From Rickettsiales bacterium (GTDB lineage Bacteria; Pseudomonadota; Alphaproteobacteria; Rickettsiales; UBA8987): a DNA stretch of 48,006 nucleotides. Positions 9,331 through 21,418 of the stretch are shown here, piece by piece (position 1 is the stretch's first letter; every line of letters begins with the position of its first letter). The notes below the pieces were generated by a model, which was given only the letters and a program-made list of their open reading frames with translations, was not told the origin of the DNA and searched no databases. Where the stretch lies: contig JAHDCD010000001.1 in the NCBI GenBank assembly GCA_020630095.1, positions 197,698-245,703 of the forward strand, read 5' to 3'. The position numbers and the translations under genes were made by a program.

Positions 9331-9917
9331 TATTGAACCCAATCAGGGTGTATTAATCTTACGAACTCTACTAATAGGCCAGTATAGTAGCTTGTCATTA
9401 GTAAAATAAAGAATGTTAGTGCTGCCATTAAGCCTGCGGCGATATCATCTAGCATTATGCCCATGCCTCCGCTTACTTTTTGATCGAAATAGCTTACAGG
9501 GAATGGTTTAAAAATGTCAAATATTCTAAATAGCACTAATGTTATAAATAAAAATACAGATGAGAATTCGACCGATAATAAGATTAGGAATTGCGGGTCG
9601 AAGTTCAATAGTTGGCTGTAGCCAATAATAAATAGACTTACTGTGAAGAAGCTACCGGCTACTTCATCTATTACTATTATTGAAGGGTCTTTTATACCTA
9701 GTTCCTTTGCGTGCTTATCTGATGTATAAATGCCGTAAACTGTAAAGAATATAGTTAGTGCAAAGATACTGTAGATTGAGAAGTTAGGATTAATATTAAT
9801 AGATATTAATGATGGGCTTAAAAATATTAGCACTATAAATATATATGCAACGCATGATGCCCAAGTGCCGCCACCTTTTAAATTACCCAATCCAAGTAGT
9901 GTGTTAAAATTTCTCAT
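9330..9917 (-). CDS. pgpA: Phosphatidylglycerophosphatase A
   Basis: PgpA dephosphorylates phosphatidylglycerophosphate to phosphatidylglycerol at the inner membrane. The 195-residue protein has several membrane spans and the family motifs GLGNLKGGGTWAS near the N-terminus, IVIDEVAGSFF mid-protein, and FRIFDIFKPFPVSYFD plus GGMGIMLDDIAAGLMAAL near the C-terminus, which hold the conserved acidic residues. Its start shares a base with the fadD stop and its stop overlaps the next gene (TAATG). Position after an acyl-CoA ligase gene suggests a lipid-related operon. Confidence 0.9.
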   Translation of the reverse strand: MRNFNTLLGLGNLKGGGTWASCVAYIFIVLIFLSPSLISININPNFSIYSIFALTIFFTVYGIYTSDKHAKELGIKDPSIIVIDEVAGSFFTVSLFIIGYSQLLNFDPQFLILLSVEFSSVFLFITLVLFRIFDIFKPFPVSYFDQKVSGGMGIMLDDIAAGLMAALTFFILLMTSYYTGLLVEFVRLIHPDWVQ

Positions 9918-11506
9918 TAGTTTTTAGGTAGTTTTTTCTTCTCAACTTTACCGATCATGGTTTTAGGAAGTTCTTTGATAAACTCAACCTCTGAAGGCAC
10001 TTCATGTTTACCAATTTTACCTTTGCAATATTCTATAATATCTTCAGCTGAAACATCTGAGCCAGCTTCGCGTACGCAGAAGGCCTTAACTATTTGGCCG
10101 TAATGGTCATCGTCTTTACCTACAACGGCTGCCTCAACAAGTTCAGGGTGTTTATATAAAATTTCTTCAACGTTACGTGGATAGATTTTAAAACCACCGC
10201 GAATAATCATTTCTTTAATGCGGTCTACAATAAATACATAGCCTTCTTTATCAATTTTAGCTACGTCGCCGGTGCGTAACCATGCGCCTTCCATAACTTC
10301 TTTTGTAGCTTTTTCATTCTTGTAATAGCCCTTCATAACTTGAGGGCCTTTAATCATCAGCTCACCAGTTTCTTCATCTACTTTGCATTCTGTGCGCGGT
10401 AAAGGTAAGCCGATAGAGCCTTCCTTATTATCGCCTACAAGCGGGTTACAGTTAGTTACAGGAGATGTTTCAGTTAAGCCGTAACCTTCAACTAATGTGC
10501 AGCCAGTTTTTTCTTCAAAGGCAGACTTAATTGCAAGGTTAAGTGGGCCGCCACCAGATATACAGGCTTCAAGCGAGGTAAGGTCGTACTCATCTAGGTC
10601 CTTACATTGGTTGATAGCATTATACATTGTTGGTACGCCGGCCATAAGCTCTGGCTTTTTCTCCGTGATATCTTTTAGCACTGGTTTCATTTCAAATTTA
10701 GGGTGCATAAGAATATGGAAACCACGAGAGATAGGGAAGTTAAGTACTACAGTATTAGCAAATACATGGAAGAATGGTAGGACAGCTAGGATTTTAGCGT
10801 CACCATCTGCGCGTTGACCGCCAAGCCATAAGCCACATTGGATAGCGTTAGCGTAGCAATTATAATGTGTTAGCATTGCGCCCTTAGGTGTACCTGTTGT
10901 ACCGCCAGTATATTGAATTAAGGCTAAATCTTCCTTTGGGTCTAGCTTTGCACCAGCTTTAATTGGTGCGCTGTTTTCTATTAAGCTGTCGAAGTCTAAT
11001 GCGTCCTTTATGCCACTAGCTTTTAATAGTGAGAATAATAATTTGATTGGGAAGCCTAGGTATTTATTAAACTTAGCAACTATAATTTTCTTTAGCTTTA
11101 GTTGGCTGGCAATTTTTGCAAGCTGTTTAATGTTGAATGTTATAAGTATAGTTGCACCAGAATCTTTTAATTGGTGTGCAAGTTCATCCTTTGAATATAA
11201 AGGTGAGCAGTTAACCACCACGCCACCAACTTTTAATGTAGCATAATATGCGATTACATATTCAGGTGAGTTCGGTAAATATAAGGCTACTTTAGAGCCT
11301 TTCTTAACACCCTGCTCTTTTAATGCTGTAGCGAACCTGTCAACTTTATTCTTTAGTTCTGCATAAGAGGTAAACTGACCCATAAATTCTAGAGCAGTAT
11401 TCTCTGGAAACTTACCTGCAGTTTCATCTAAAACTTCATATAAAGCTTTTGTAGGAATTTTGGCATTCCAGTTAATATTATCAGGGTACGTTTTAGGTGC
11501 AGTCAT
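9917..11506 (-). CDS. fadD: Long-chain acyl-CoA synthetase (FadD-like)
   Basis: This is an ANL-superfamily adenylate-forming enzyme that activates a carboxylate, most likely a fatty acid, to its acyl-CoA through an acyl-AMP. The 529-residue protein has the P-loop YTGGTTGTPKGAMLTHYN near residue 200, GYGLTETSP near 345, and the FadD-type linker GDVAKIDKEGYVFIVDRIKEMIIRGG ahead of the C-terminal lid domain ending KTMIGKVEKKKLPKN. No signal peptide. It begins the tightly overlapped run fadD-pgpA-unknown-proS, 35 nt after mscS. Chain-length preference cannot be read from sequence; a ligase for a non-fatty carboxylate is the alternative. Confidence 0.85.
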   Translation of the reverse strand: MTAPKTYPDNINWNAKIPTKALYEVLDETAGKFPENTALEFMGQFTSYAELKNKVDRFATALKEQGVKKGSKVALYLPNSPEYVIAYYATLKVGGVVVNCSPLYSKDELAHQLKDSGATILITFNIKQLAKIASQLKLKKIIVAKFNKYLGFPIKLLFSLLKASGIKDALDFDSLIENSAPIKAGAKLDPKEDLALIQYTGGTTGTPKGAMLTHYNCYANAIQCGLWLGGQRADGDAKILAVLPFFHVFANTVVLNFPISRGFHILMHPKFEMKPVLKDITEKKPELMAGVPTMYNAINQCKDLDEYDLTSLEACISGGGPLNLAIKSAFEEKTGCTLVEGYGLTETSPVTNCNPLVGDNKEGSIGLPLPRTECKVDEETGELMIKGPQVMKGYYKNEKATKEVMEGAWLRTGDVAKIDKEGYVFIVDRIKEMIIRGGFKIYPRNVEEILYKHPELVEAAVVGKDDDHYGQIVKAFCVREAGSDVSAEDIIEYCKGKIGKHEVPSEVEFIKELPKTMIGKVEKKKLPKN

Positions 11507-11541
11507 CTTTATATAAAAGCGAGGTTAATCTTATTAATCAA

Positions 11542-12837
11542 TTACTTTTCTGATTTAATATGAACATCACGTTGTGGGAATGGAATTTCAATATTTGCAT
11601 CGCGCAGTGCATTCCAGATTATAAACATAATATCTGATGTAAATTTGTTCTTACCATCGTCAATACCTTTGCACCAGAACTCTACCGCAAAATCAATAGA
11701 TGAGTCACCAAAGCCACGCAGCTCAACATCTGGCATTTCAGGGTTCTTTAATACGCGCTTATCTGTAAGTACTGCCTTTGTAATAAGATCAGGAACTTTA
11801 TTAATATCAGTATCGTATGAAACTCCGAACTCTACTTCATATCTAATTCTATCAGAAGAGCCTGTCCAATTAGTTACACGTGTGGTTATGAAATCTTCGT
11901 TAGGTATCATAACTTCTTTGCCGTCATAGGTTTTAATAGTAGATGCACGCGAGCCTAAGTCTACCATCTCACCGAATGTGCCATCGTCTAGTTCTACAAT
12001 GTCGCCAACGTTAACTTTTCTTTCTAAAATAAGTATTATTCCTGAAATGAAGTTTGATGCGATTTTTTGCAAACCAAAACCAATACCAACACCAAGCGCA
12101 CCACCTAGAACAGCTAAGGCGGTAAGGTCAATACCTGCAACGTTCATTATAAGTAGGAATATTATGCCGAACATTACCATTTCTAATAGTTTGGCTAATA
12201 GTTCGCGGGTGGTGATATCTAGATCCTTTTTCTTGCGGATCATATTTTCCATTTGGTTTGATAAATTATTACCAAGCCAGAATATGAATATCGAGACGAT
12301 CAATATCTTGGCAATGCTAAACAGAGAAAAGTTGTATTCGTCGCCCAAGCTTAGAGATATTTTATTTAAGCCTGTGCTTACAGCTTCATATAATCCAAGG
12401 GCATTTAGAACTAGCATTGGGATTATTATCCAAAAACCTAAGGTGCGAATTAATTTATTTCTAACGAATGCCGTGAATGCTATCCAGATAAGATAAACGA
12501 TGGCTAGTTTATAGGTTAAATTTACTATTTCGGAGCGTTGAAATAAAGACTCAGAAAGGCTAACGCCAGTTTTTAATAATACTAATATGCATAGCGGGTA
12601 TAATATTCTTCCAAGGCGATAAAAATACCATTTAAAACGGAAGAATTTTGAGCGTGCAGGTGGTTTTGAGAAGAATTTTATCTTTTTTCTAACTATGCGT
12701 GCAATAATTGGAGCTATAAAAATTATTGCTAAAATAATTGCCGCTTGGTAGTAGCTTGTTGGCTGTGAAAGCCACTTTACCACTTGTTCAAAAAGTTCAG
12801 TTCCTACTTCTAGAATTTGATTAATATACTCTTCCAT
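11542..12837 (-). CDS. mscS: MscS-family mechanosensitive channel
   Basis: This 431-residue protein belongs to the small-conductance mechanosensitive channels that release solutes on hypo-osmotic shock. Several N-terminal membrane spans precede the pore helix TALAVLGGALGVGIGFGLQKIASNFISG, rich in the Gly/Ala packing pattern of MscS TM3, then the beta domain (KVNVGDIVELDDGTFGEMVDLGSRASTIKTYDG) and the mixed C-terminal domain. I chose ATG 12837 (MEEYINQ): an upstream ATG at 12888 would lie inside the rpoC terminator hairpin. It is about 150 residues longer at the N-terminus than E. coli MscS, so it resembles the medium-length members. Confidence 0.88.
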   Translation of the reverse strand: MEEYINQILEVGTELFEQVVKWLSQPTSYYQAAIILAIIFIAPIIARIVRKKIKFFSKPPARSKFFRFKWYFYRLGRILYPLCILVLLKTGVSLSESLFQRSEIVNLTYKLAIVYLIWIAFTAFVRNKLIRTLGFWIIIPMLVLNALGLYEAVSTGLNKISLSLGDEYNFSLFSIAKILIVSIFIFWLGNNLSNQMENMIRKKKDLDITTRELLAKLLEMVMFGIIFLLIMNVAGIDLTALAVLGGALGVGIGFGLQKIASNFISGIILILERKVNVGDIVELDDGTFGEMVDLGSRASTIKTYDGKEVMIPNEDFITTRVTNWTGSSDRIRYEVEFGVSYDTDINKVPDLITKAVLTDKRVLKNPEMPDVELRGFGDSSIDFAVEFWCKGIDDGKNKFTSDIMFIIWNALRDANIEIPFPQRDVHIKSEK

Positions 12838-12872
12838 AAATGAAACGTATTTGCTGTTGAATTTTATGCAAT

Positions 12873-12899
12873 AAAAAAGCCCGCTCATTGGCGGGCTTT
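12873..12899 (-). terminator. Intrinsic terminator of rpoBC
   Basis: On the minus strand, AAAGCCCGC and GCGGGCTTT (plus-strand arms 12876-12884 and 12891-12899) form a perfect 9-bp stem with a 6-nt loop. A run of T residues follows (plus-strand A residues 12873-12878). It lies 23 nt past the rpoC stop. Confidence 0.9.
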
Positions 12900-12921
12900 A
12901 GTTTTAAACCTTTGAAATACC

Positions 12922-15900
12922 TTAAGCTTCAGTGCCAGTAGCTTCTGTAGTTTCTTCAGTAGTTACGTCTATTTCTGGAGTGTTATCATTAACTGTAGAT
13001 TCAGCTAATCTAGCTTCAGATAATAACTTATCTTGATCCGCTGCTTTACGCTTTAACTCATGTACGTAAGCACCAGTACCAGCAGGTATTAATCTACCAA
13101 CAATAACGTTCTCTTTTAAGCCACGTAAGTAGTCTTCTGCACCAGCAATAGATGCTTCAGTAAGTACACGCGTAGTTTCTTGGAACGAAGCCGCTGAGAT
13201 GAATGACTTAGTTTGTAACGATGCTTTAGTAATACCTTGTAATACAGGGATTGCTTCAGCAGGTTCGAAACCTTCAGCTTTAACACGGTTATTTTCCTTG
13301 ATGAAGTCATCTTTATCAACTTGTTCGCCAACTAAGAACGTAGTAGCACCAGTTGCACTGATCTCTACTTTCTTAAGCATTTGAGACACAACAACCTCAA
13401 TATGCTTATCGTTCAGACCTACACCTTGTAAACGATATACTGCTTGTACTTCGTCCGTTAGGTAGTCTGTTAAGGCAGGAACGCCGTTGATACGTAAGAT
13501 ATCATGTGGGCTCATTTGACCGTCAATCAGTAGATCACCAGCACGAACGTAATCACCTTCGTTAACTAGCATCGGCTGACCCTTAGGAAGCATGTATTCT
13601 ACTAGCTCCTCATCAGGGTTTTTAGGGCGTATGGTAACTTTTGTTTTAGTTTTATAGTCACGGCCAAATTCAATATACCCCTCGTTCTCCGCTGCAACAG
13701 CTTGATCCTTCGGCTTACGAGCCTCGAATAATTCAGCTACACGCGGTAGACCACCGGTAATATCTTTCGTTTTAGAACCTTCTTTTGCTACACGGGCAAG
13801 AACATCACCTGCATGAACATTTACGCCGTCAGTAATATTAATTACTGCGCCGATAGGTAAGAAGTAACGAACTTCAATACCATTTTCATGACAGATAGGC
13901 TCACCATTTTCGTCAACTAAAGCAACGTGAGGTTTTAAGTCTGCTTTCTTCTTGCTTGTGCTGCCCGTTTTCCAGTCAACAACAACAAGTGAGGTTAAGC
14001 CTGTAGCTTCATCCATCTCTTGTTTGATTGATTGACCATCAACTAGATCAACAAATTTAGCAGTACCTGTTTTCTCAGTGATAGTTGGGTTTGTATATGG
14101 ATCCCATTCTGCGATTAAAGTACCCTGCTCTACAGTGTCACCTTCAGCGAATGAAAGTTTTGAACCGTAAGGAACTTTATATCTAGAAAGCTCTCTGTCT
14201 TTGTCATCTGTTACTAAGATTTGAGATGAACGAGAAGTGACAACTTCTTTGCCATCCTTATCTGTTACAGTTGCAGTGTTCTCAAATCTTAACTTACCAG
14301 AACGTGTAGCTTCAACAGTTGATTGCTCAACCGAACCTGTTGCTGCGCCACCGATATGGAATGTTCTCATTGTAAGCTGCGTACCTGGCTCACCAATTGA
14401 TTGTGCCGCGATAACACCCACCGCTTCACCAATATCAACTAATTGACCAGATGCTAAGTCACGGCCATAGCATTTAGCACATACACCAAAGTCTTGGTCA
14501 CAAGTTACAGCTGAACGAACGATTACAGATTCAATACCTGCTTCTTCAACAATTTGCGCTTCTTCCTCTTGGATAAGTTGACCAGCTTTAACCAATATTT
14601 TGCCGTTTTCGTCAACAATATCTTCAGCAGATGAACGACCAACAATCTTTTCAGCTAGTGAAACGATTATCTCGCCATCTTCAATAATTGCACGAGTACG
14701 TAAGCCATCAGCTGTTCCGCAATCTTCTTGAGTAACAATACAATCTTGGGCAACGTCAACCAAACGGCGCGTTAAGTAACCAGAGTTTGCAGTTTTAAGT
14801 GCCGTATCGGCCAAGCCTTTACGTGCACCATGTGAAGAGTTGAAGTACTCAAGTACTGATAAACCTTCTTTGAAGTTTGAGATAATTGGAGTCTCGATGA
14901 TGTCACCGTTAGGTTTAGCCATCAGACCACGCATACCAGCAAGCTGTTTAATTTGCGTTGCAGAACCACGTGCACCAGAATCCGCCATCATGAATACAGA
15001 GTTTACAGATGCTTGACCTTGCTTTTTAGTCAGCTCAGTTTCTGCTTCACCATTCATGTAGCGCATCATTTGTGATGCTACCTGATCAGTACAACCTGAC
15101 CAAGCGTCTACTACTTTGTTATAACGCTCACGCTTTGTAATTAGGCCGTCCGCATATTGTTGTTCGAACTTTTTAACTTCATCCATTGTAGCGTTGATCA
15201 TCTCGTCCTTTTCGTTCGGGATAATCATATCATCCTTACCGAATGAGATACCTGCTTTTGCTGCCCAACCGAAACCTAGCTGCATTAAATCATCAGCGAA
15301 GGTTACAGTAGCACGAGCACCGGCGATACGATAAACGTCTTCAATTAATTTAGAAACTTGCTTCTTACCAAGCGTTACATTTACGATATTATATTCAATA
15401 CCTTCATGCTTTGGTAGAATCTCAGAAACTAATGCTCTACCCGGAGTAGTATCAACAACTTGAGAAATAGTATTTCCTTCTGCATCAATAGCTTTGTGGT
15501 TGAACTTAATCTTAGCATGTAAGCTTACAAATTTATTATCAAGCGCTTGGTGAATTTCATCGATAGATGAGAATATCATGTTCTCACCAGGTTCGTTATC
15601 GAACTCTAAAGATAAGTAATATAAACCAAGTACGATATCTTGCGATGGTACAATAACAGGCTTACCAGAAGCTGGCGAAAGAATGTTATTAGTAGACATC
15701 ATTAGAATGCGCGCTTCTAACTGAGCTTCAATTGATAATGGTACGTGTACCGCCATTTGGTCACCATCGAAGTCTGCATTGAATGCAGTACATACTAGCG
15801 GGTGTAGGCGAATAGCTTTACCTTCAATTAGCACAGGTTCGAATGCTTGGATACCTAATCTATGAAGCGTAGGGGCGCGGTTTAGAAGAACAGGATGCTC

Positions 15901-17157
15901 TTCAATAACTTCAGATAGGATATCCCAAACTTCAGGACGCTCCATTTCTACCATTTTCTTAGCAATCTTAATAGTAGAGGCGTAGCCGTATAATTCTAGC
16001 TTGCCGTAGATGAATGGCTTGAATAGCTCAAGTGCCATTTTCTTAGGTAAACCACATTGGTGAAGCTTTAATGTAGGGCCAGTAGTAATTACCGAACGAC
16101 CAGAATAGTCTACACGCTTACCAAGTAAGTTCTGACGGAATCTACCTTGCTTACCTTTAAGCATGTCCGAAAGAGATTTGAATGGACGCTTATTAGCATC
16201 TTTAATAACTCTACCGCGACGGCCGTTATCAAATAATGCATCAACAGATTCTTGAAGCATACGCTTCTCGTTTCTGATAATAATTTCAGGAGCCTTAAGC
16301 GAGATTAAACGCGCTAAACGATTGTTACGGTTAATAACTCGTCTGTATAAATCGTTAAGGTCAGACGTTGCGAATCTACCACCATCTAGAGGAACTAATG
16401 GGCGGATATCAGGCGGAAGTACAGGTAGTACATCCATTACCATCCACTCAGGGCGGTTACCAGATTCAATTAAATTATTAACAAGCTTTAAGCGCTTAAC
16501 TAATTTCTTACGACGAATCTCAGATTTAGTTTCAGCAAGCTCGCGCTGCATTAATTCGCGCTCTTCTTCAAGGTCAATCTTAGATAACATATCTTTAATT
16601 GCCTCAGCACCAATCATTGCAGTGAATGAATCATCACCGAATTCATCTTGAGCATCAATATATTCTTCTTCTGTAATAACTTGACCATATTCAAATGGGG
16701 CTAAACCCGGCTCAACAATAATGAAGCTTTCAAAGTATAATACTTTCTCAAGCTCTTTCATTGTCATATCAAGTAGTAAGCCAATACGAGAAGGAAGAGA
16801 TTTTAAGAACCAAATATGTACAACCGGCGCTGCAAGGTCAATATGACCCATACGTTCACGGCGTACCTTAGATGTAGTTACTTCAACGCCACATTTTTCA
16901 CAAACAATACCACGGTATTTCATGCGCTTATATTTACCACATAAACACTCATAATCGCGGATAGGACCAAATATTCTAGCGCAGAATAAACCATCTTTCT
17001 CAGGCTTAAAAGTACGATAGTTAATCGTTTCAGGTTTCTTAACTTCACCGAAAGACCAAGAGCGGATCTTGTCAGGTGATGCTAGTGATATACGCAATTT
17101 ATCGAATTCTTGCGCTTTATCAGTTTGACCAAATAGATTTATAATTTCGTTATTCAT
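12922..17157 (-). CDS. rpoC: RNA polymerase beta' subunit
   Basis: RpoC forms, with RpoB, the catalytic core of RNA polymerase. The 1411-residue length is normal for alphaproteobacteria. The N-terminal zinc ribbon is [20 protein letters not shown], the Mg-binding catalytic loop NADFDGDQM lies near residue 461, and the second zinc site [13 protein letters not shown] comes before the trigger-loop region ([16 protein letters not shown]). The C-terminus ends in an acidic Thr/Glu-rich tail. It follows rpoB by 43 nt and is closed by a strong terminator. Confidence 0.98.
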   Translation of the reverse strand: MNNEIINLFGQTDKAQEFDKLRISLASPDKIRSWSFGEVKKPETINYRTFKPEKDGLFCARIFGPIRDYECLCGKYKRMKYRGIVCEKCGVEVTTSKVRRERMGHIDLAAPVVHIWFLKSLPSRIGLLLDMTMKELEKVLYFESFIIVEPGLAPFEYGQVITEEEYIDAQDEFGDDSFTAMIGAEAIKDMLSKIDLEEERELMQRELAETKSEIRRKKLVKRLKLVNNLIESGNRPEWMVMDVLPVLPPDIRPLVPLDGGRFATSDLNDLYRRVINRNNRLARLISLKAPEIIIRNEKRMLQESVDALFDNGRRGRVIKDANKRPFKSLSDMLKGKQGRFRQNLLGKRVDYSGRSVITTGPTLKLHQCGLPKKMALELFKPFIYGKLELYGYASTIKIAKKMVEMERPEVWDILSEVIEEHPVLLNRAPTLHRLGIQAFEPVLIEGKAIRLHPLVCTAFNADFDGDQMAVHVPLSIEAQLEARILMMSTNNILSPASGKPVIVPSQDIVLGLYYLSLEFDNEPGENMIFSSIDEIHQALDNKFVSLHAKIKFNHKAIDAEGNTISQVVDTTPGRALVSEILPKHEGIEYNIVNVTLGKKQVSKLIEDVYRIAGARATVTFADDLMQLGFGWAAKAGISFGKDDMIIPNEKDEMINATMDEVKKFEQQYADGLITKRERYNKVVDAWSGCTDQVASQMMRYMNGEAETELTKKQGQASVNSVFMMADSGARGSATQIKQLAGMRGLMAKPNGDIIETPIISNFKEGLSVLEYFNSSHGARKGLADTALKTANSGYLTRRLVDVAQDCIVTQEDCGTADGLRTRAIIEDGEIIVSLAEKIVGRSSAEDIVDENGKILVKAGQLIQEEEAQIVEEAGIESVIVRSAVTCDQDFGVCAKCYGRDLASGQLVDIGEAVGVIAAQSIGEPGTQLTMRTFHIGGAATGSVEQSTVEATRSGKLRFENTATVTDKDGKEVVTSRSSQILVTDDKDRELSRYKVPYGSKLSFAEGDTVEQGTLIAEWDPYTNPTITEKTGTAKFVDLVDGQSIKQEMDEATGLTSLVVVDWKTGSTSKKKADLKPHVALVDENGEPICHENGIEVRYFLPIGAVINITDGVNVHAGDVLARVAKEGSKTKDITGGLPRVAELFEARKPKDQAVAAENEGYIEFGRDYKTKTKVTIRPKNPDEELVEYMLPKGQPMLVNEGDYVRAGDLLIDGQMSPHDILRINGVPALTDYLTDEVQAVYRLQGVGLNDKHIEVVVSQMLKKVEISATGATTFLVGEQVDKDDFIKENNRVKAEGFEPAEAIPVLQGITKASLQTKSFISAASFQETTRVLTEASIAGAEDYLRGLKENVIVGRLIPAGTGAYVHELKRKAADQDKLLSEARLAESTVNDNTPEIDVTTEETTEATGTEA

Positions 17158-17200
17158 GTTCTAGTTATGGGTTACTAGTTAGTGGTTATAGGTGTGTGGT

Positions 17201-20200
17201 TTAAGCAGCTTCAGTTTTGTCTTCATCTTCACGAAGTTCAAGGTTCAAGCAAAGAGAACGAAGCTCTTTTACCAGTACGTTGAAGGATTCAGGAATTGAA
17301 GCAGTGAAGTTGTTATCACCTTTAACAATTGATTTATATACAGATGTTCTACCTTGTACGTCATCCGACTTAACAGTTAATAATTCCTGTAAAGTATAAG
17401 ATGCGCCGTAAGCTTGTAGAGCCCAACATTCCATCTCACCGAAACGCTGACCACCTAAGTGAGATTTACCACCTAGAGGTTGTTGCGTTACTAATGAGTA
17501 TGGACCTACTGAACGAGCATGGATTTTCTCATCAACTAAATGGTGAAGTTTGATGATATACATAACACCTACAGTTACTTGACGATCGAATTTTTCACCA
17601 GTTCTACCATCGTAAAGCGTTGACTGACCAGATTTATGGCAACCAGCCTCTTCAAGTAGTTCACCTACTTTATCAGCAGAGATACCATCGAATACAGGAG
17701 TGGCATAAGGAACACCTGATTTAAGGTTATTAGCTAATTCTAATACCTCATCGTCATTCATATCCTTAACTTCTTTTTCATCTTCTTTAGAAGTATAAAC
17801 TGTTTCTAGCTTGTTACGGATATCAGTAACTTCATGTGTTTTACGATATTGTTCAATTAAATCGTTGATTTGCCTACCCATTTCATGAGATGCCCAACCT
17901 AAGTGAGTCTCAAGAATTTGACCAACATTCATACGAGAAGGTACACCAAGTGGGTTAAGTACGATATCTACCGCGCGACCATCTTCAAGGTATGGCATAT
18001 CTTCAAGAGGGTTAATTCTTGAGATAACACCTTTGTTACCATGACGACCAGCCATCTTATCACCTGGTTGAATTTTACGTTTGATTGCAACGAATACTTT
18101 AACCATTTTAAGTACGCCAGTCGGTAAATCATCACCAGACTGTAACTTGTCGATTTTAGTATTCATTTCAGAGTCAAGCTTTTCAACGATTTGCTTATAC
18201 TCGTCACGTAATTCAGTAATTTTGTTTTGAGCCTTCTTATCAGAAACAGTTAAATCCCAAAGTTGAGGCTTAGTTAAGCCAGATAAATCTTTTCTTGAGA
18301 TTTTATGGCCTTTCTTGAAGCTTAAAGCTGCTTTAGATAATTCCTTACCATCAAGCTCTTTTTGTAAGTTATCGTAAACGTGAGAGGAAAGAATATCTAA
18401 CTCATCTTTACGATTACGCTTTAAGCGCTCAATTTCGTTCATTTCGATTGAAAGTGTACGAGCATCTTTCTCAATACCTCTACGAGAGAATACACGAACT
18501 TCAATAACTGTACCAGTTTGCCCTGGCTTCATACGAAGTGAAGTATCACGAACTTCTGCAGCCTTTTCACCGAAGATAGCGCGTAGTAGCTTTTCTTCTG
18601 GAGTCATTGGGCTTTCAGATTTAGGCGTTACCTTACCAACTAAAATATCGCCAGCAGTAACGTGAGCGCCTTGGTGAACAATACCACACTCATCTAAGTG
18701 TACTAAAGATTCTTCACCTACGTTTGGAATATCACGAGTAACTTCTTCAGGTCCAAGTTTAGTATCACGAGCAAGAACTTCAAATTCTTCGATGTGAACT
18801 GATGTATAAACATCATCACGTACGATACGTTCAGAAAGTAAAATTGAATCCTCGAAGTTGTAACCATTCCAAGGCATGAATGCTACTACAACGTTTTTAC
18901 CAAGAGCAAGCTCGGCAATATCAGTTGAAGGGCCATCGCAGATAACTTCGCCAGCTTTTACTTGATCGCCATTTTTAACAATCGGGAGCTGGTTAATACA
19001 TGTATTTTGGTTTGAGCGGCTATATTTACGAAGGTTATAGATGTCTACACCCTGCTCTTCGCCATCATCAACCCTAATTACGATACGATTTGAATCCACT
19101 GAATCAACAACACCAGTACGCTTAGCACGGATAACCGCGCCAGAATCTAATGCTACAGTGCGCTCCATGCCAGTACCAACTAAAGGCGCATCAGCCTTTA
19201 ATAAAGGTACAGCCTGACGTTGCATGTTTGAGCCCATTAATGCGCGGTTTGCATCATCATTCTCTAAGAAAGGAATTAAAGATGCCGCTACAGAAACTAG
19301 CTGCTTAGGTGAAACGTCTGCGTATTGAATGTCTTCAGGTTTAACTAGAGTGAAGTCGTTTTCCACGCGAGAAGGTACAAGCTCCTGTGTGAATTCGCCT
19401 TTATCACCAAGTTGCGCATCAGCCTGAGCGATGGCATACTCGCCTTCTTCAATTGCTGACATATATTTAGTATCAGTTCCTACTTTACCATCTTTTACCT
19501 CACGATATGGAGTTTCAATAAAACCATAATCGTTAATTTTAGCGTAGGTAGAAAGTGAGTTAATTAGACCGATATTTGGTCCCTCTGGAGTTTCAATCGG
19601 ACAAATTCTACCATAGTGAGTAGTATGTACGTCACGAACTTCGAAACCAGCACGTTCACGCGTTAAACCGCCTGGGCCAAGCGCTGAAAGCCTACGCTTG
19701 TGCGTAACTTCTGAAAGTGGGTTAGTTTGATCCATGAATTGTGATAACTGAGATGAACCGAAGAAATCCTTAACAACTGAAGATAGAGTCTTGCTGTTAA
19801 TAAGGTCGTTAGGCATTACAGTATCAAGTTCAACCGCAGAGATACGTTCAACAATTGCACGCTCCATACGTAATAAACCTAAACGGAATTGATTCTCAGC
19901 TAATTCACCTACTGAACGTACGCGACGATTACCTAAGTGATCGATATCGTCAACTTCACGTTTACCAACTTTTACACGGAAAAACTCTTCAACTGAACGG
20001 CGGATATCGTCGTTAGTTAAAATAGTAACTTCTTCGCCAATTTCTAAATCAAGTGCGTTAGATATCTTCATACGACCTACGTTTGAAAGGTCATACCTAT
20101 CTTTATCGAAGAATAATTGGTTAAATAACTCTTCAGCAACTTCTGGGGTTGGTGGCTCGCCTGGACGAAGAACCTTATAGATTTCCATTAAAGCTTCTTC

Positions 20201-21286
20201 ACGACTATTGTTTTTATCAGCTTGAGTTGTTTTAAGTAAATACTCACCACGCTCAACTACGTTGGCAACAACCTTAACTGTTTTGATTTTATTTTCATTG
20301 AAGTACTCAACCACGTTAGGCTCTATGTTTGAGCCTACTGAAGCGATTACTTCGCCATTACCATCAACGATATCTTCAATAACCGCTAAGTTACCAAGAA
20401 CTTCTTCAGGGATGATATAGTTTTTAGTTTCAGATTTCTCTAAATCGCGGATACGCTTACCGGTAACTTTAGTGCCAGTTTCAAGGATAATCTCACCTGA
20501 ATCAGCGTCGATAAGGTCGAACGCTAGAGTTACAGCGCGGAAACGTTGAGCGTTAAGTGGCAAGTACCAGCCGTTCTTATTTTTCTTTAATTCTGTAGTG
20601 CCGTAGAAGCCTTCAAGAATTTCAGCCTTAGTCAGGCCAATGGCTTGCAATAAAGATGAAATGTATATCTTACGCTTTCTATCAATTCTGAAATATGCGA
20701 AATCTTTTGGATCAAACTCGTAATCTAACCATGAACCACGGTAAGGGATAATTCTAGCAGAGTATAAGAACTTACCAGATGAGTGAGTTTGACCTGAATC
20801 ATGATCGTAGAAAACACCAGGTGAGCGATGCATTTGCGATACAATTACACGCTCCGAACCGTTGATAACAAATGTACCAGTTGGAGTCATTAATGGCATA
20901 TCGCAGAAATAAATCTTTTGCTCTTTAATACCTTTTACTTCGCGAGTATCAGCTTCTTCATCAATCTCCCAAAGAATAAGGCGTACATTTAAACGCATAG
21001 GCGCTTGGTAAGTAATACCGCGAGTAATACATTCAGCGATGTCGTACTTAGGGGTATCGAACTCGTAAGATACATACTCTACAGTTGCCTCTCTTGCAGG
21101 GTCTTCAATTGGGAATACAGATTTTAGCGCACGTTCAATGCCTGAAGGGGATTTATCACCCTCTCCCTCTAGGAATTTCTTGAAAGAAATTAACTGAACT
21201 TCGATTAGATTCGGAAGGTCTAGTATGTCTTTGTGTTTGCCAAAATTTTTACGGATACGTTTTCTAGAAGTGAAGCTGTGAGGCAT
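17201..21286 (-). CDS. rpoB: RNA polymerase beta subunit
   Basis: RpoB is the second large catalytic subunit and the rifampicin target. I placed the start at ATG 21286 ([17 protein letters not shown]), the standard alphaproteobacterial N-terminus; upstream in-frame codons would run into the leader and promoter. This gives 1361 residues. The rifampicin-region cluster reads [32 protein letters not shown] with the usual sensitive-type residues (Q, D, H, R, S). A promoter at 21342-21370 drives rpoB-rpoC. The usual upstream genes rplK-rplA-rplJ-rplL are absent; the neighbour is a divergent unknown gene. Confidence 0.98.
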   Translation of the reverse strand: MPHSFTSRKRIRKNFGKHKDILDLPNLIEVQLISFKKFLEGEGDKSPSGIERALKSVFPIEDPAREATVEYVSYEFDTPKYDIAECITRGITYQAPMRLNVRLILWEIDEEADTREVKGIKEQKIYFCDMPLMTPTGTFVINGSERVIVSQMHRSPGVFYDHDSGQTHSSGKFLYSARIIPYRGSWLDYEFDPKDFAYFRIDRKRKIYISSLLQAIGLTKAEILEGFYGTTELKKNKNGWYLPLNAQRFRAVTLAFDLIDADSGEIILETGTKVTGKRIRDLEKSETKNYIIPEEVLGNLAVIEDIVDGNGEVIASVGSNIEPNVVEYFNENKIKTVKVVANVVERGEYLLKTTQADKNNSREEALMEIYKVLRPGEPPTPEVAEELFNQLFFDKDRYDLSNVGRMKISNALDLEIGEEVTILTNDDIRRSVEEFFRVKVGKREVDDIDHLGNRRVRSVGELAENQFRLGLLRMERAIVERISAVELDTVMPNDLINSKTLSSVVKDFFGSSQLSQFMDQTNPLSEVTHKRRLSALGPGGLTRERAGFEVRDVHTTHYGRICPIETPEGPNIGLINSLSTYAKINDYGFIETPYREVKDGKVGTDTKYMSAIEEGEYAIAQADAQLGDKGEFTQELVPSRVENDFTLVKPEDIQYADVSPKQLVSVAASLIPFLENDDANRALMGSNMQRQAVPLLKADAPLVGTGMERTVALDSGAVIRAKRTGVVDSVDSNRIVIRVDDGEEQGVDIYNLRKYSRSNQNTCINQLPIVKNGDQVKAGEVICDGPSTDIAELALGKNVVVAFMPWNGYNFEDSILLSERIVRDDVYTSVHIEEFEVLARDTKLGPEEVTRDIPNVGEESLVHLDECGIVHQGAHVTAGDILVGKVTPKSESPMTPEEKLLRAIFGEKAAEVRDTSLRMKPGQTGTVIEVRVFSRRGIEKDARTLSIEMNEIERLKRNRKDELDILSSHVYDNLQKELDGKELSKAALSFKKGHKISRKDLSGLTKPQLWDLTVSDKKAQNKITELRDEYKQIVEKLDSEMNTKIDKLQSGDDLPTGVLKMVKVFVAIKRKIQPGDKMAGRHGNKGVISRINPLEDMPYLEDGRAVDIVLNPLGVPSRMNVGQILETHLGWASHEMGRQINDLIEQYRKTHEVTDIRNKLETVYTSKEDEKEVKDMNDDEVLELANNLKSGVPYATPVFDGISADKVGELLEEAGCHKSGQSTLYDGRTGEKFDRQVTVGVMYIIKLHHLVDEKIHARSVGPYSLVTQQPLGGKSHLGGQRFGEMECWALQAYGASYTLQELLTVKSDDVQGRTSVYKSIVKGDNNFTASIPESFNVLVKELRSLCLNLELREDEDKTEAA

Positions 21287-21341
21287 TTTTATTACTTGAT
21301 AAAGGTTAATTAGTGCGCGCACGAAAAAAATTCGAACTAGA

Positions 21342-21370
21342 CTTATAGTCAAACAACAGCCTTATTACAA
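21342..21370 (-). promoter_or_regulatory. Putative promoter of rpoBC
   Basis: On the minus strand, TTGTAA (21365-21370) and TATAAG (21342-21347) are separated by 17 bp. Transcription would start near 21335, giving a leader of about 50 nt to the rpoB ATG. The same TATAAG -10 precedes the 103-aa gene. Confidence 0.5.
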
Positions 21371-21418
21371 GAAAAAAGTTAACAATTTATTAATAATTAT
21401 AGCTTAATATGTAGACAG

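Noticed and set aside
11978-12496. 172-codon plus-strand frame opposite mscS
   Set aside because: Antisense to a clear MscS domain with no start signal.
12838-12888. N-terminal extension of MscS from ATG 12888
   Set aside because: It would read through the rpoC terminator hairpin; ATG 12837 gives a normal MscS start.
21287-21352. 22-residue N-terminal extension of RpoB
   Set aside because: It lies in the leader right after the predicted promoter and does not match the conserved RpoB start [13 protein letters not shown].
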